Notes: generated by a model from the letters alone, not told the origin. Numbered from the stretch's first letter, positions 54,375 to 63,920 are shown. The stretch is DNA of 64,000 bases from Blattabacterium cuenoti (GCF_014251595.1 NZ_CP059192.1:155020-219019); one strand, 5' to 3'. A program made the numbers and translations.

Positions 54375-54416
54375 AACGGAAAAGAAGGATATATCTTTCT
54401 TTTCCGTTCTTTTTTT
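54375..54416 (+). terminator. Rho-independent terminator after the lipoprotein gene
   Basis: A perfect 12-base stem AACGGAAAAGAA / TTCTTTTCCGTT (54375-54386 and 54397-54408) closes over a ten-base middle, followed by CTTTTTTT. It lies 16 bases past the stop. This is the clearest intrinsic terminator in the window; other gene ends rely on overlap or very short gaps. Confidence 0.85.
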
Positions 54417-54450
54417 AAGATATTTTATAAAAATTGATAACTACTATATT

Positions 54451-55428
54451 ATGAAAAAAAAGAGTTTTCGTGAAGTTATAGCAGAAGCAATGAGTGAAGA
54501 AATGAGAAGAGATAATACTGTTTATCTCATGGGGGAAGAAGTAGCTCAATATAACGGAGCTTACAAAGCTTCAAAAGGGATGCTAGAAGAATTCGGTCCG
54601 AAAAGAGTTATTGATACTCCTATATCGGAATTAGGATTTTCTGGAATTGGAGTAGGCTCTGCTATGAATGGATGTAGACCTATTATTGAATTCATGACAT
54701 TTAATTTTTCTTTAGTTGCAATGGATCAAATTATTAATAATGCAGCTAAAATACGTTATATGAGTGGAGGTCAATGGAATATTCCCATTGTTTTTAGAGG
54801 ACCAACCGGTTATGCTGGACAATTAGGAGCTACTCATTCTCAATCTTTTGAAAGCTGGTATGCTAGTTGTCCTGGATTAAAAGTAATTATTCCATGTAAT
54901 CCTTATGACGCAAAAGGTCTATTAAAATCTGCTATCAGAGATAATAATCCAGTAATTTTTATGGAATCTGAACAAATGTATGGAGATAAAATGATTATTC
55001 CAGATGAAGAATATGTGATTCCTATTGGAAAAGCTGATCTAAAAAAAGAAGGAACTGATATTAGTCTAGTTTCTTTTGGAAAAATCATGAAAATAGCTTT
55101 AAGTGCAGCACATAAATTAGATCAAGAAAATATAAGTGTAGAAGTTATAGATCTTCGGACTATACGTCCATTAGATTATGAATCCATACTTTTTTCTGTT
55201 AAAAAAACCAATCGTTTGGTGATTTTAGAAGAATCATGGCCTTTTTCATCTATTGCTTCTGAAATTTCATATTTTATACAAAAAAAAGCTTTTGATTATC
55301 TTGATGCTCCTATTAATAGAATCTCTTTATTAGATACACCTGCTCCTTACGCTTCCAATTTAATACAAAATTGGTTTCCCAATGAAAATAAAATTATTAA
55401 TACTATAAAAAACACGCTTTATTTATAA
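54451..55428 (+). CDS. pdhB: Pyruvate dehydrogenase E1 component subunit beta
   Basis: The beta subunit of E1 of the pyruvate dehydrogenase complex. LMGEEVAQYNGAYKASKG, VIDTPISELGFSGIGVG and FRGPTGYAGQLGATHSQSFE are conserved, and the C-terminal transketolase domain has VILEESWPFSS. At 325 residues it is full length. The alpha subunit is not adjacent; separation of pdhB from pdhA-pdhC is, from memory, usual in flavobacteria. It follows the terminator, so it should have its own promoter in the 34-base leader, but I see no clear match. Confidence 0.94.
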   Translation: MKKKSFREVIAEAMSEEMRRDNTVYLMGEEVAQYNGAYKASKGMLEEFGPKRVIDTPISELGFSGIGVGSAMNGCRPIIEFMTFNFSLVAMDQIINNAAKIRYMSGGQWNIPIVFRGPTGYAGQLGATHSQSFESWYASCPGLKVIIPCNPYDAKGLLKSAIRDNNPVIFMESEQMYGDKMIIPDEEYVIPIGKADLKKEGTDISLVSFGKIMKIALSAAHKLDQENISVEVIDLRTIRPLDYESILFSVKKTNRLVILEESWPFSSIASEISYFIQKKAFDYLDAPINRISLLDTPAPYASNLIQNWFPNENKIINTIKNTLYL

Positions 55429-55434
55429 ATCATA

Positions 55435-56397
55435 TCAATAAACAGCTTGAACTATTTTATAAATGTTTTCCGGTCTATCCATCGTATAATAATGAATAAC
55501 TTCAACCCCAGAATTTTTTAATTCTTTAGATTGATGAATAGCCCATTCAATTCCAATATGGAATACATTTTTTTTATTTTTTGCTTTTTCTACTTCTTTG
55601 ACCAATTCATTAGGAATATTTAAATAAAAACGAGATGGAAGACCATTTAATTGCTTTTTGGATGATATTGGTTTAATTCCAGGGATAATAGGAACAGAAA
55701 TTCCTTCTGATCTACATTTTTTTACGAAAGTAAAAAATTTTTTATTATCAAAAAACATTTGAGTGACAATATAATCAGCTCCTGCTTCTATTTTTTTTTT
55801 CAAAAAAAATAAGTCACTTTCTATATTTGGAGCTTCTAAATGTTTTTCTGGGTATCCTGCAACTCCAATACAAAAATCAAATAATGGATATTTTTTTTTT
55901 TCGACAAAAGTTTTATCGAGATATTTTCCAATATTTAAATCTTTAACTTGTTTGACTAATTCTACAGCATATTTATGTCCATCTTTTTGTGCAAAAAAAC
56001 TTTTTTCAGATTTTAGAGGGTCCCCTCTAAGAACTAAAACGTTATCTATTCCTAAAAAATTTAGATCTATTAAAGCATTTTCCGTCATTTGTTTACTAAA
56101 TCCTCCACAAATTAGATGAGGAACTGCATCAATTCCATATTTATTCATAATAGCAGCACAAATACCAACAGTTCCTGGACGTCTTGAAATTTTTCTTCTC
56201 TGCAAAAGTCCATTATCTTTTTCTACATAAATAAATTCTTCACGATGATAAGTGACATCAATAAAAGGAGGACAAAATTCCATTAGTGGATCTAATGTCG
56301 CAAAAATATCTTTAATATCACACCCTCTTAAAGGGGGTAATATTTCGAAAGAAAATAAACTTTTTTTTGCTTTAGCTATATGATCAATCACTTTCAT
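55435..56397 (-). CDS. metF: Methylenetetrahydrofolate reductase
   Basis: MetF makes 5-methyl-THF for methionine synthesis, with FAD and NAD(P)H. The TIM barrel has FSFEILPPLRG with the catalytic Glu, VTYHREEF, LRGDPLKSEKSF and ADYIVTQMFFDN. I start at ATG 56397 (320 residues), which avoids overlap with serS; the open frame extends ten codons upstream to 56427. It is 14 bases after serS and converges with pdhB. Confidence 0.94.
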   Translation of the reverse strand: MKVIDHIAKAKKSLFSFEILPPLRGCDIKDIFATLDPLMEFCPPFIDVTYHREEFIYVEKDNGLLQRRKISRRPGTVGICAAIMNKYGIDAVPHLICGGFSKQMTENALIDLNFLGIDNVLVLRGDPLKSEKSFFAQKDGHKYAVELVKQVKDLNIGKYLDKTFVEKKKYPLFDFCIGVAGYPEKHLEAPNIESDLFFLKKKIEAGADYIVTQMFFDNKKFFTFVKKCRSEGISVPIIPGIKPISSKKQLNGLPSRFYLNIPNELVKEVEKAKNKKNVFHIGIEWAIHQSKELKNSGVEVIHYYTMDRPENIYKIVQAVY

Positions 56398-56410
56398 AAC
56401 ACAAAAATTT

Positions 56411-57682
56411 TTACTTAATATGATCAAATTCTGTATAAGGAATCAAAACTTTAGGAATATTAATTCTACTTTCAGTTTGATTATTTTCTAACAAAGCGGC
56501 CATAATTCTCGGTATAGCTAAAGCGCTACCATTAAGAGTGTGACATAATTCTATATTTCCTGTTTTAGATTTTTTATATCTAAGATGTAATCTATTAGAC
56601 TGAAAATCAGTGCAATTAGATATAGAACTTACTTCTAACCATTTTTTTTGTGCTAAAGAATAAACTTCAAAATCATAAGTTATAGAAGAAGAAAAACTAA
56701 GATCTGGTCCACTTAACTGTACAAGACGAAAAGGTAAATTTAAAGATTGTAAAATATTTTTTACATGTAAAATCATTTCTTTTAGAGAAAAATAAGAGGA
56801 ATCTGATGTCGTTATTTGAATAATTTCTACTTTATCAAATTGATGCAATCTATTTAGCCCTCTAACTTTTAAACCATAAGAACCTGCTTCTCTTCTAAAA
56901 CAAGAAGTATAAGTCGTAGCTTTAATAGGAAGATCTAAATCTGAAAATATTTTATCTTTATAACAATTCATAATAGGAACTTCTCCAGTAGGAATCAAAT
57001 ATAAATTATCTTTTTCTATAAAATACATTTGATTTTCTTTATCCGGAATTTGTCCTGTAGCATATACAGATTTTTCATTAACAAGGTAAGGTAAACTATA
57101 TTCTTTGTATGATGCTTCTCTATTTTTATCTAAAAAATATTGAATTAAACTTCTATGTAACTTTGCTCCTTTTCCTACATAAACTGTAAAACCAGAACCA
57201 CATATTTTCGTTCCTAAATTTGAATCGAATAAACAAAACTTTTTTGATAACTCCCAATGAGGTAAAAGATTTATGATGGAAGAATGAATTTCTCCTTCTT
57301 GAAAAAGAATATCATTTTTTTCAGAATCTTTTTTTATTTTTTTATCAGGAATATTAGGGATCTGATTTAATTTTTTTTCTAAAATATCATTAATTTTTTT
57401 CAATTTAAAAATAATACCTTTTCTTTCTTTTTTGAGGAAAGAAGATTTTTCTTTTAAAATTTTTATTTCATCATTATTATGATATGAATATAAAATTTTA
57501 CCTATTTTTTTCGATAAAAAATTTTCTCTTTCTAATATTTTATTAAGAACGTTTTGAATGATTTTTTTTTTTTCATCCAAAATTAATATTTCATTTATAA
57601 GATGCAATTTTCTAAAATTGCGTTTTTCTAATCCCAATAAAACTTTTTCTTTATTTGTTCGTATAAAAGAAGTTTTAAGCAT
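56411..57682 (-). CDS. serS: Seryl-tRNA synthetase
   Basis: A class II synthetase. The N-terminal antiparallel coiled-coil arm (about 25-105) is followed by the core with IPTGEVPIMN, YTSCFRREAGSYG (motif 2) and HTLNGSALAIPRIMAALLE (motif 3). The correct start is ATG 57682, giving MLKTSFIRTNKEKVLLGLEK and 423 residues; the longer open frame up to 57772 adds 30 atypical residues and would overlap the divergent rsmA. Confidence 0.95.
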   Translation of the reverse strand: MLKTSFIRTNKEKVLLGLEKRNFRKLHLINEILILDEKKKIIQNVLNKILERENFLSKKIGKILYSYHNNDEIKILKEKSSFLKKERKGIIFKLKKINDILEKKLNQIPNIPDKKIKKDSEKNDILFQEGEIHSSIINLLPHWELSKKFCLFDSNLGTKICGSGFTVYVGKGAKLHRSLIQYFLDKNREASYKEYSLPYLVNEKSVYATGQIPDKENQMYFIEKDNLYLIPTGEVPIMNCYKDKIFSDLDLPIKATTYTSCFRREAGSYGLKVRGLNRLHQFDKVEIIQITTSDSSYFSLKEMILHVKNILQSLNLPFRLVQLSGPDLSFSSSITYDFEVYSLAQKKWLEVSSISNCTDFQSNRLHLRYKKSKTGNIELCHTLNGSALAIPRIMAALLENNQTESRINIPKVLIPYTEFDHIK

Positions 57683-57756
57683 ATTATATGAGAAACTAAA
57701 ATCGTATTCTATACAATACGGTTTTTTGATGAACACAAGATACAAATAATATTTTC

Positions 57757-57764
57757 TATATTTG
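57757..57764 (+). promoter_or_regulatory. Putative -7 promoter element for rsmA-folD-queE
   Basis: TATATTTG, a match to TAnnTTTG, ends 9 bases before the rsmA ATG, so the transcript would be nearly leaderless. The nearest upstream TTG is 28 bases away, longer than the usual spacing. The site lies in the serS/rsmA divergent gap. Confidence 0.35.
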
Positions 57765-57773
57765 CATAACATA

Positions 57774-58553
57774 ATGCAAATACATAAACTTACTTGTAAG
57801 AAAAAATTTGATCAACATTTTTTAAAAGATCAAAATATTGCTAAAAAAATTGTAAGTTTTCTTTCTTTTGAAAATTACAATACAGTAGTTGAAATTGGAC
57901 CCGGTTTAGGCATTTTAACGAAATATTTATTAAATAATCCATATCATCATATTTTTTTAATAGAAATTGACAAAGAATTAATTTCTTTTTTAAAGAAAAA
58001 TTTTTCAATTTCCAAAAATCAAATTATTCATAAAGATTTTTTAAAATGGAATCCTGAAGAAATGAACTTACGAAATTTTGCTATTATTGGAAATTTTCCT
58101 TATAAAATTTCTTCTCAGATACTATTTCATATATTAAAATATAATCATTATATACCAGAATGTATTGGTATGTTTCAAAAAGAAGTAGCCAAACGGATTA
58201 CGTCTTATAAGGGTAAAAAAACTTATGGAATTTTATCAGTTTTAGTTCAAACATTTTATGATGTAAAATATCTTTTTACTGTAAAAGAAAAAGTATTTTT
58301 TCCTATACCTAATGTACAATCTGCAGTAATTTCTTTAAAAAGAAAAAAAAACATGATTTATTGTAATAAAAAGATGCTGTTTAAATGTGTTAAAATTGCT
58401 TTTAATCAAAGAAGAAAAAAGTTAAAAAATTCTTTACAAGAATTCAATCATATTCCAAATTTTTACAAAATTCCATTTTTAAACAAAAGAGCAGAGGAAT
58501 TATCTGTAAAAGAATTTCTTCAACTAACAAAAGAAATAGAAATTAAAAAATGA
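57774..58553 (+). CDS. rsmA: 16S rRNA dimethyladenosine transferase
   Basis: RsmA (KsgA) dimethylates A1518 and A1519 of 16S rRNA. KKKFDQHFLKDQNIAKKI, the SAM-binding VEIGPGLGILTKYLL and the catalytic IIGNFPYKISSQILF are present; the C-terminal domain contains AFNQRRKKLKNSL. ATG at 57774 gives 259 residues; a TTG at 57762 lies in the same frame but overlaps the promoter-like box. The last four bases overlap folD (ATGA). Confidence 0.95.
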   Translation: MQIHKLTCKKKFDQHFLKDQNIAKKIVSFLSFENYNTVVEIGPGLGILTKYLLNNPYHHIFLIEIDKELISFLKKNFSISKNQIIHKDFLKWNPEEMNLRNFAIIGNFPYKISSQILFHILKYNHYIPECIGMFQKEVAKRITSYKGKKTYGILSVLVQTFYDVKYLFTVKEKVFFPIPNVQSAVISLKRKKNMIYCNKKMLFKCVKIAFNQRRKKLKNSLQEFNHIPNFYKIPFLNKRAEELSVKEFLQLTKEIEIKK

Positions 58554-59416
58554 CAACCAAATTATTAGATGGAAATCTGTTAGCCAAAGAAATAAAAAAC
58601 GAAATATCTAAGACAATAGAAAAAAAATTTTTAAATAAAAACAAACGTATTCCTCATCTGGGTATTATTTTGACGGGAGATAACACGGCTAGTATAACAT
58701 ACGTTAACAACAAAATTAAAGAGTGTCAAAATATTGGAATCGAATATTCTTTAAAACACTTACCTATTAACACTTCAGAAAAAAAGTTATTGGAAGAAAT
58801 ACAAAAAATGAATCAAAATTCATATATCGATGGTTTTATTGTCCAATTTCCTTTAGAAAAACATATCAATCAAGACAAAATTATTCTATCTATTAATCCT
58901 AAAAAAGATGTAGATGGATTTCATCCTGAAAATTTCGGAAAAATGGCTTTAAACATGAAAGCTTTTTTTCCTGCTACGGCATTAGGAATATTAACTTTAT
59001 TAGAAAAATATAAAATTCAAATGTCAGGAAAATACACTGTAATAATTGGAAGAAGTAGAATAGTGGGAAGGCCTATTAGCATACTGATGAGCAGAAAAAA
59101 TTACCCTGGAAATAGTACGGTAACACTTACTCATAGTAATACTAAAAATATAGAATGTTATACAAAAAAAGCTGATATCGTTATAGTAGCGGTAGGAATT
59201 CCTGGTTTTCTTAAAGGAAAAATGATTAAAAAAGGAGCTGTGGTTGTAGATGTAGGAATTCATAAAAATGAAAAAAAAATATTAGGAGATGTTGATTTTT
59301 GTAGTATTTATGGAAAAGCTTCTTATATTACACCTGTTCCAGGTGGAATAGGGCCAATGACTCGTATTATGTTACTTAAAAACACTTTGATAGCAGCATT
59401 AAATAATAGATTATAA
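58550..59416 (+). CDS. folD: Methylenetetrahydrofolate dehydrogenase / cyclohydrolase
   Basis: FolD converts 5,10-methylene-THF to 10-formyl-THF, the donor used by PurN and PurH. TYVNNKIKECQNIGI holds the catalytic lysine, QFPLEKHI and the Rossmann GRSRIVGRPISILM follow, and PVPGGIGPMTRIML ends the family core. At 288 residues it is normal. It overlaps rsmA by four bases and is followed after one base by queE. Confidence 0.96.
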   Translation: MTTKLLDGNLLAKEIKNEISKTIEKKFLNKNKRIPHLGIILTGDNTASITYVNNKIKECQNIGIEYSLKHLPINTSEKKLLEEIQKMNQNSYIDGFIVQFPLEKHINQDKIILSINPKKDVDGFHPENFGKMALNMKAFFPATALGILTLLEKYKIQMSGKYTVIIGRSRIVGRPISILMSRKNYPGNSTVTLTHSNTKNIECYTKKADIVIVAVGIPGFLKGKMIKKGAVVVDVGIHKNEKKILGDVDFCSIYGKASYITPVPGGIGPMTRIMLLKNTLIAALNNRL

Positions 59417-59417
59417 A

Positions 59418-60029
59418 ATGAAAAAAACCATTTACCCTATAAAAGAATCATTTTATTCTATTCAAGGTGAAGGTTTTTATTATGGAACCGCTGCTTATTT
59501 TATTCGTTTTGAAGGATGTAATATAAAATGTGATTGGTGCGATACTAAAGAAAGTTGGGATATTAAAAAAAAAGATTTTATTTCTGTTCATAAAATTATT
59601 TCTAGTATCAATAATTTTCAAGTAAAAACTGTTATAATTACTGGAGGAGAACCCACAATGTGGAATTTGTATCCTTTAATTAAAGAACTTAAAAAAAGAA
59701 GATATCGTATCCATATTGAAACTTCAGGTTCTTATCCTATTCAAGAAAAATATATAGATTGGATTACAATTTCTCCCAAAAAGAGAAAATTACCTTTGCA
59801 AGAAAACTACAAAAAAATTAATGAATTAAAAATTGTAATTTCAAATGAAAATGATTTATACTTTGCCGAAGAACAAGCTAAATATGTGTTATCTACTAAT
59901 TGTTTTCTATTTTTACAACCTGAATGGAAAAATATTTTTGGAGTTCTTCCAAAGATAATTTCTTATGTTAAAAAAAATCCTAAATGGAGAATATCACTTC
60001 AAATTCATAAGATGTTAAATATTTCTTAA
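59418..60029 (+). CDS. queE: 7-carboxy-7-deazaguanine synthase
   Basis: QueE is a radical SAM enzyme that makes the deazaguanine core of queuosine. The cluster cysteines are in FEGCNIKCDWCDTKESW (CX3CX2C); the N-terminal YSIQGEGFYYGTAAYF and IITGGEPTMW blocks are typical. At 203 residues it is a normal Bacteroidota length. No queC, queD or queF is in the window. The gene ends four bases into the convergent hisIE. Confidence 0.93.
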   Translation: MKKTIYPIKESFYSIQGEGFYYGTAAYFIRFEGCNIKCDWCDTKESWDIKKKDFISVHKIISSINNFQVKTVIITGGEPTMWNLYPLIKELKKRRYRIHIETSGSYPIQEKYIDWITISPKKRKLPLQENYKKINELKIVISNENDLYFAEEQAKYVLSTNCFLFLQPEWKNIFGVLPKIISYVKKNPKWRISLQIHKMLNIS

Positions 60030-60610
60030 GATTTTGAATGTCTATTTTCTAGAATTTTAATAACGTCTTGTATTTCGACCCCTTTTTCATTCAAAAGAAT
60101 GAGATAATGTAAAAGTAAATCCGCTGATTCATTTAAAAATAAATCTTTATTATCATCTTTAGATTCAATGATAAGTTCTATTGCTTCTTCTCCTAATTTT
60201 TGGGATATTCTGTTAATACCTTTTTTTGATAATTGATATATATAAGAATTTTTTTGTTTTTTTTCAATTCTGTCTGATATAATATTTTCCAAAAAAAATA
60301 AAAAATTATTACGATTGATTTCTTTCCAACATGTATCTGATCCTTTATGACAAATCGGACCTGTTGGTTTTGCCTTAATTAATAATGTATCTTTATCACA
60401 ATCAATTAATATTTTTTTAATAAAAAGATAATTTTTACTAATTTCTCCTTTAGTCCATAACCTTTTTTTAGATCTACTATAAAAAGTCACTTTTTTTTCC
60501 TCAATACTTTTTTGATAAGCTTCTTGATTCATATAACCTAACATTAATACTTTATCTGTTCTTGAATCTTGAATAATCGTAGGAATCAATCTTCCTTTAA
60601 AATTTATCAT
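60026..60610 (-). CDS. hisI: Bifunctional phosphoribosyl-AMP cyclohydrolase / phosphoribosyl-ATP pyrophosphatase
   Basis: HisIE carries out steps 2 and 3 of histidine synthesis. The HisI domain (about 1-105) has MLGYMNQEAYQKS, FYSRSKKRLWTKGE, the metal-binding DCDKDT and CHKGSDTC. The HisE domain (about 110-194) has QKLGEEAIELIIESK and NESADLLLHYLILL. It is the last gene of the his run and overlaps hisF by 14 bases. Confidence 0.95.
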   Translation of the reverse strand: MINFKGRLIPTIIQDSRTDKVLMLGYMNQEAYQKSIEEKKVTFYSRSKKRLWTKGEISKNYLFIKKILIDCDKDTLLIKAKPTGPICHKGSDTCWKEINRNNFLFFLENIISDRIEKKQKNSYIYQLSKKGINRISQKLGEEAIELIIESKDDNKDLFLNESADLLLHYLILLNEKGVEIQDVIKILENRHSKS

Positions 60611-61388
60611 TTGGATTTATATTATTAGTATATTCTGTTCTTATAGGGATGTCTAGTCGATTTAAATAACATTTTAATTTTGGAATTTCTATTTCTCTAT
60701 AATGAAATATACTAGCTGCTAAAGCGGCATCAGCTTTTCCTTTATTAAATATTGTAAAAAAATCTTCTAATTTTCCGGCTCCACCTGAAGCAATTACCGG
60801 TGTATAGATATTTTCGGATATTTTTCTAGTGATGTCTAATGCAAATCCATTTTTTGTTCCATCATGGTTCATTGAAGTTAATAATACTTCTCCTGCTCCT
60901 CTACTGGTTCCTTCTTTAGCCCAATCTAAAGTTCTGGTATGAGTTGAAATTCTTCCTCCATTTAAATAAACCCACCATTCATTTGCTTCATATTTAGTAT
61001 CAATAGCCAAAACAATACATTGACTTCCGAATCTTTTCGATAGATCTTCTAAAAGATTCGGATTTTTAAAAGCAGCAGTATTAATCGATATTTTATCTGC
61101 TCCTGCATTTAATAATAATTCTACATCTTTTTCCTCTTTAATTCCTCCACCAACCGTAAAAGGAATGTTGATATGACGAGAAATTTCTTTTACTAGACTA
61201 ATTAGTGTTTTACGTTCTTCATTTGTAGCTGTAATGTCCAAAAATATTAATTCATCTGCTCCTTGTTTTGTATACCAAATCACTAATTGTATTGGATCAC
61301 CTGCATCCTTTAAATCTTTAAAATTTATTCCTTTTACTGTTCTTCCATTTTTTATGTCTAAACAAGGGATAATACGTTTTGTTAACAT
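60597..61388 (-). CDS. hisF: Imidazole glycerol phosphate synthase, cyclase subunit
   Basis: HisF receives ammonia from HisH and converts PRFAR to IGP and AICAR; AICAR returns to the purine pathway through PurH in this window. The (beta/alpha)8 barrel has the catalytic aspartates in IIPCLDIKNGRTVKG and LAIDTKYEANEWW, and phosphate-binding blocks TVGGGIKEEKD and ASGGAGKLEDF. At 263 residues it is complete. It overlaps hisA by 7 bases. Confidence 0.96.
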   Translation of the reverse strand: MLTKRIIPCLDIKNGRTVKGINFKDLKDAGDPIQLVIWYTKQGADELIFLDITATNEERKTLISLVKEISRHINIPFTVGGGIKEEKDVELLLNAGADKISINTAAFKNPNLLEDLSKRFGSQCIVLAIDTKYEANEWWVYLNGGRISTHTRTLDWAKEGTSRGAGEVLLTSMNHDGTKNGFALDITRKISENIYTPVIASGGAGKLEDFFTIFNKGKADAALAASIFHYREIEIPKLKCYLNRLDIPIRTEYTNNINPNDKF

Positions 61389-62128
61389 GTTGAATTGTTG
61401 TTATTATTTTTTTTTATCCAATTTTTAATATGAGATAATGATATTTTATTTTCATATATAGCTTTTCCAATAATAACTCCATCGCAACCTAAATGAAATA
61501 ATTTGTTTACGTCATTTATATCACGAATACCTCCACTTGCTATAAATTCAAAATTTGGAAATTTTTTAATAATTTTTTTATACAAAAGAAAAGAAGGACC
61601 AGATAAAGCCCCATCTTTTGATATATCTGTACAAAAAATTTTTTTAATTCCATGATTACTTTTTTCTTCTAAAAAATCCCAAAATGGAAAATCAACAAGT
61701 TTAGTCCAACCATGGGTTGCTATTTTATTATTTTTAACATCTACTCCTAATAAAATTTTATCTTTTCCATAAATTTCAATCCATTTTTTTAAAAGAAGAG
61801 GGTTTTGAACAGCAATACTTCCAATAGTCGCCATATGTCCTCCATTTTCAAATACAATACGTATATCATTTTCAGAATGTATACCACCTCCAAAATCTAT
61901 AATTAGATGTGTATACTTTGCTATTTTTTCTAAAATTTTCCAATGAACAACTTTTCCTTTTTTGGCTCCATCTAAATCTACCAAATGAAGTCTAGATATT
62001 CCATAATTTTCTAATAAAAAAGCAACCTCTAGTGGATCTTTATTATAAATTTTTTTTCTTTTAAAATCACCTTGTATTAATCGAACACATTGTCCATCAA
62101 TTAAATCTATAGCTATTATAATATCCAT
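61382..62128 (-). CDS. hisA: ProFAR isomerase
   Basis: HisA isomerises ProFAR to PRFAR. The catalytic aspartates are in IIAIDLIDGQCVRLIQG and near TDISKDGALSGPS; IDFGGGIHSENDI and ASGGIRDINDV are phosphate-binding blocks. The arrangement mirrors that of HisF. At 248 residues it is complete. It lies between hisH and hisF. Confidence 0.95.
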   Translation of the reverse strand: MDIIIAIDLIDGQCVRLIQGDFKRKKIYNKDPLEVAFLLENYGISRLHLVDLDGAKKGKVVHWKILEKIAKYTHLIIDFGGGIHSENDIRIVFENGGHMATIGSIAVQNPLLLKKWIEIYGKDKILLGVDVKNNKIATHGWTKLVDFPFWDFLEEKSNHGIKKIFCTDISKDGALSGPSFLLYKKIIKKFPNFEFIASGGIRDINDVNKLFHLGCDGVIIGKAIYENKISLSHIKNWIKKNNNNNSTC

Positions 62129-62139
62129 TATTCATATAT

Positions 62140-62730
62140 TTATAATTGAATAAAATTCTCTAATATTTTATGTCCTACATAAGAAGATTTTTCAGGATGA
62201 AATTGCACGGCATAAAAATTATTTTTTTGTATTGCAGCACTATAATTAATAATATATTCTGTTTTTGCTGTTGTGTATTTTCCTAAAGGAACATAATAAC
62301 TATGAACAAAATATTGATAACTACCATCCGGTATTTTTTCAAACAAAGGTCCTTTCAATTTATGAATGGTATTCCAACCTATTTGAGGTATTTTATTATT
62401 TTTATTAATAGATTTAAATTTCTTGACTAATAAATCAAATATTCCTATACATGTAGTACTACTTTCTTCCGAATATTTACAAAGTAATTGCATCCCTAAA
62501 CATATACCTAATACAGGTTTTTCTATTTTTGATATAAGTAAATCTAATTTTTTATCTTTTAAATATTTCATGGCACAATTTGCTTCTCCAACTCCAGGTA
62601 AAATAATTTTTTCTGCATTTTGAATCAACTCTTTTGAATCTGTTACTGTAGCCTGTACTCCTATTCTTTCTAAAGAAAAAAGAACTGATTGTACATTTCC
62701 TGCAGGATATTTGATGATAATCGTTTTCAT
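62140..62730 (-). CDS. hisH: Imidazole glycerol phosphate synthase, glutaminase subunit
   Basis: HisH hydrolyses glutamine and channels ammonia to HisF. The nucleophile cysteine is in VLGICLGMQLLC, the His/Glu pair in AVQFHPEKSS, and the N-terminal part has LPGVGEANCAMKYL. At 196 residues it is normal. It sits between hisB and hisA with gaps of 11-14 bases. Confidence 0.95.
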   Translation of the reverse strand: MKTIIIKYPAGNVQSVLFSLERIGVQATVTDSKELIQNAEKIILPGVGEANCAMKYLKDKKLDLLISKIEKPVLGICLGMQLLCKYSEESSTTCIGIFDLLVKKFKSINKNNKIPQIGWNTIHKLKGPLFEKIPDGSYQYFVHSYYVPLGKYTTAKTEYIINYSAAIQKNNFYAVQFHPEKSSYVGHKILENFIQL

Positions 62731-62744
62731 AATATTTGTAAATT

Positions 62745-63920
62745 TTACACCATACCTTTGGTACTAGGTATTTTAATAGAAGAATTTTTTTGTATTGCCA
62801 TTTTAATAGCTCTTCCAAAACATTTAAAAATAGATTCTATTTTATGATGGTCATTTCTTCCTATAGCATGAATATGCAAATTGCATTTAGCGTGTAGAGA
62901 AAAAGATTTAAAAAAATGAAAAAACATTTCAGTAGAGATTTTGTTGATTTTTTCTCTACAAAATTTGACTTTCCAAGATAATTGGCTTCTTCCTCCAAAA
63001 TCTAATGCTATCGTAGCTAAACTATCATCCATAGGAAGAGAATAAAAACCATAACGTTCTATTCCTATTTTATTTTTTAAAGATTTATCAAAAATTTCTC
63101 CTAAAGCAATAGCAGTATCTTCTATAGTATGGTGATCATCTATATAAAGATCTCCTTTTGTTTGAATATACAAATTTATACAGCTATGAAATGCCATTTG
63201 TTGTAGTAAATGATCAAAAAATCCAATTCCTGTTTGAATATTATACTTTCCTTTTCCATAAAGAATAATGGTAATTTTAACATTTGTTTCCAATGTAGAT
63301 CGTTGATGAACGAATTTTTTTGCATGGATTGATAATAAATATTCATAAATTTTTTCCCAACTACTAGTTTTTAAAGATATTATATTTTTCAAATTTTTTT
63401 CGTCTATATCGTCTATAGTAGAAAAATAGTCTTTTTCTTCTTTTATTAAATTTTTATAATGATGATTCTTTTTTATCCAAATAGATTTGCATCCTAAATT
63501 TTTAGCTAATAAAACATCTGTTAATCTATCTCCAATTACAAAAGATTGAGAAATATTGTAATAATCTGATTTTAAATAATCAGTTAACATTCCTATACCC
63601 GGTTTTCTATTGGGCGATTTATCTTCGGGAAATGTGTTATCTATATGAACAGAAGTAAAATGAATATTTTCAGACTTTAAAATTTTTAATATGTGATTAT
63701 GTATAGGCCAAAAAATACTATCAGGAAATTTATCTGTCCCTAATCCATCTTGATTAGATATCATAACTAAATCATAGTCTAATTCTTGTACTATTTTTGA
63801 CAAGAAAAATATCACTCTTGGATAAAAATTGACTTTATCAATAGAATCAATTTGATAACTAGGAGGATTTTCTTCTATAATGGTTCCATCTCTATCAACA
63901 AATAATATTTTTTTTTTCAT
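62745..63920 (-). CDS. hisB: Bifunctional histidinol-phosphatase / imidazoleglycerol-phosphate dehydratase
   Basis: The HAD-type phosphatase domain (FVDRDGTIIEE at the start, metal-binding and loop residues up to about 165) is fused to the IGP dehydratase (RSTLETNVKITI, FFDHLLQQMAFHS, IDDHHTIEDTAIALG, near 200-391). I start at ATG 63920 (391 residues); a GTG one codon upstream is also in frame. The ATG overlaps the hisC stop by one base (TGATG). Confidence 0.95.
   Translation of the reverse strand: MKKKILFVDRDGTIIEENPPSYQIDSIDKVNFYPRVIFFLSKIVQELDYDLVMISNQDGLGTDKFPDSIFWPIHNHILKILKSENIHFTSVHIDNTFPEDKSPNRKPGIGMLTDYLKSDYYNISQSFVIGDRLTDVLLAKNLGCKSIWIKKNHHYKNLIKEEKDYFSTIDDIDEKNLKNIISLKTSSWEKIYEYLLSIHAKKFVHQRSTLETNVKITIILYGKGKYNIQTGIGFFDHLLQQMAFHSCINLYIQTKGDLYIDDHHTIEDTAIALGEIFDKSLKNKIGIERYGFYSLPMDDSLATIALDFGGRSQLSWKVKFCREKINKISTEMFFHFFKSFSLHAKCNLHIHAIGRNDHHKIESIFKCFGRAIKMAIQKNSSIKIPSTKGMV

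Noticed and set aside
56398..56427. Upstream extension of metF
   Set aside because: It overlaps serS and the residues are unlike MetF N-termini; the second ATG fits the family.
57683..57772. Upstream extension of serS
   Set aside because: The added 30 residues are not SerRS-like and would overlap the rsmA start and its promoter-like box.
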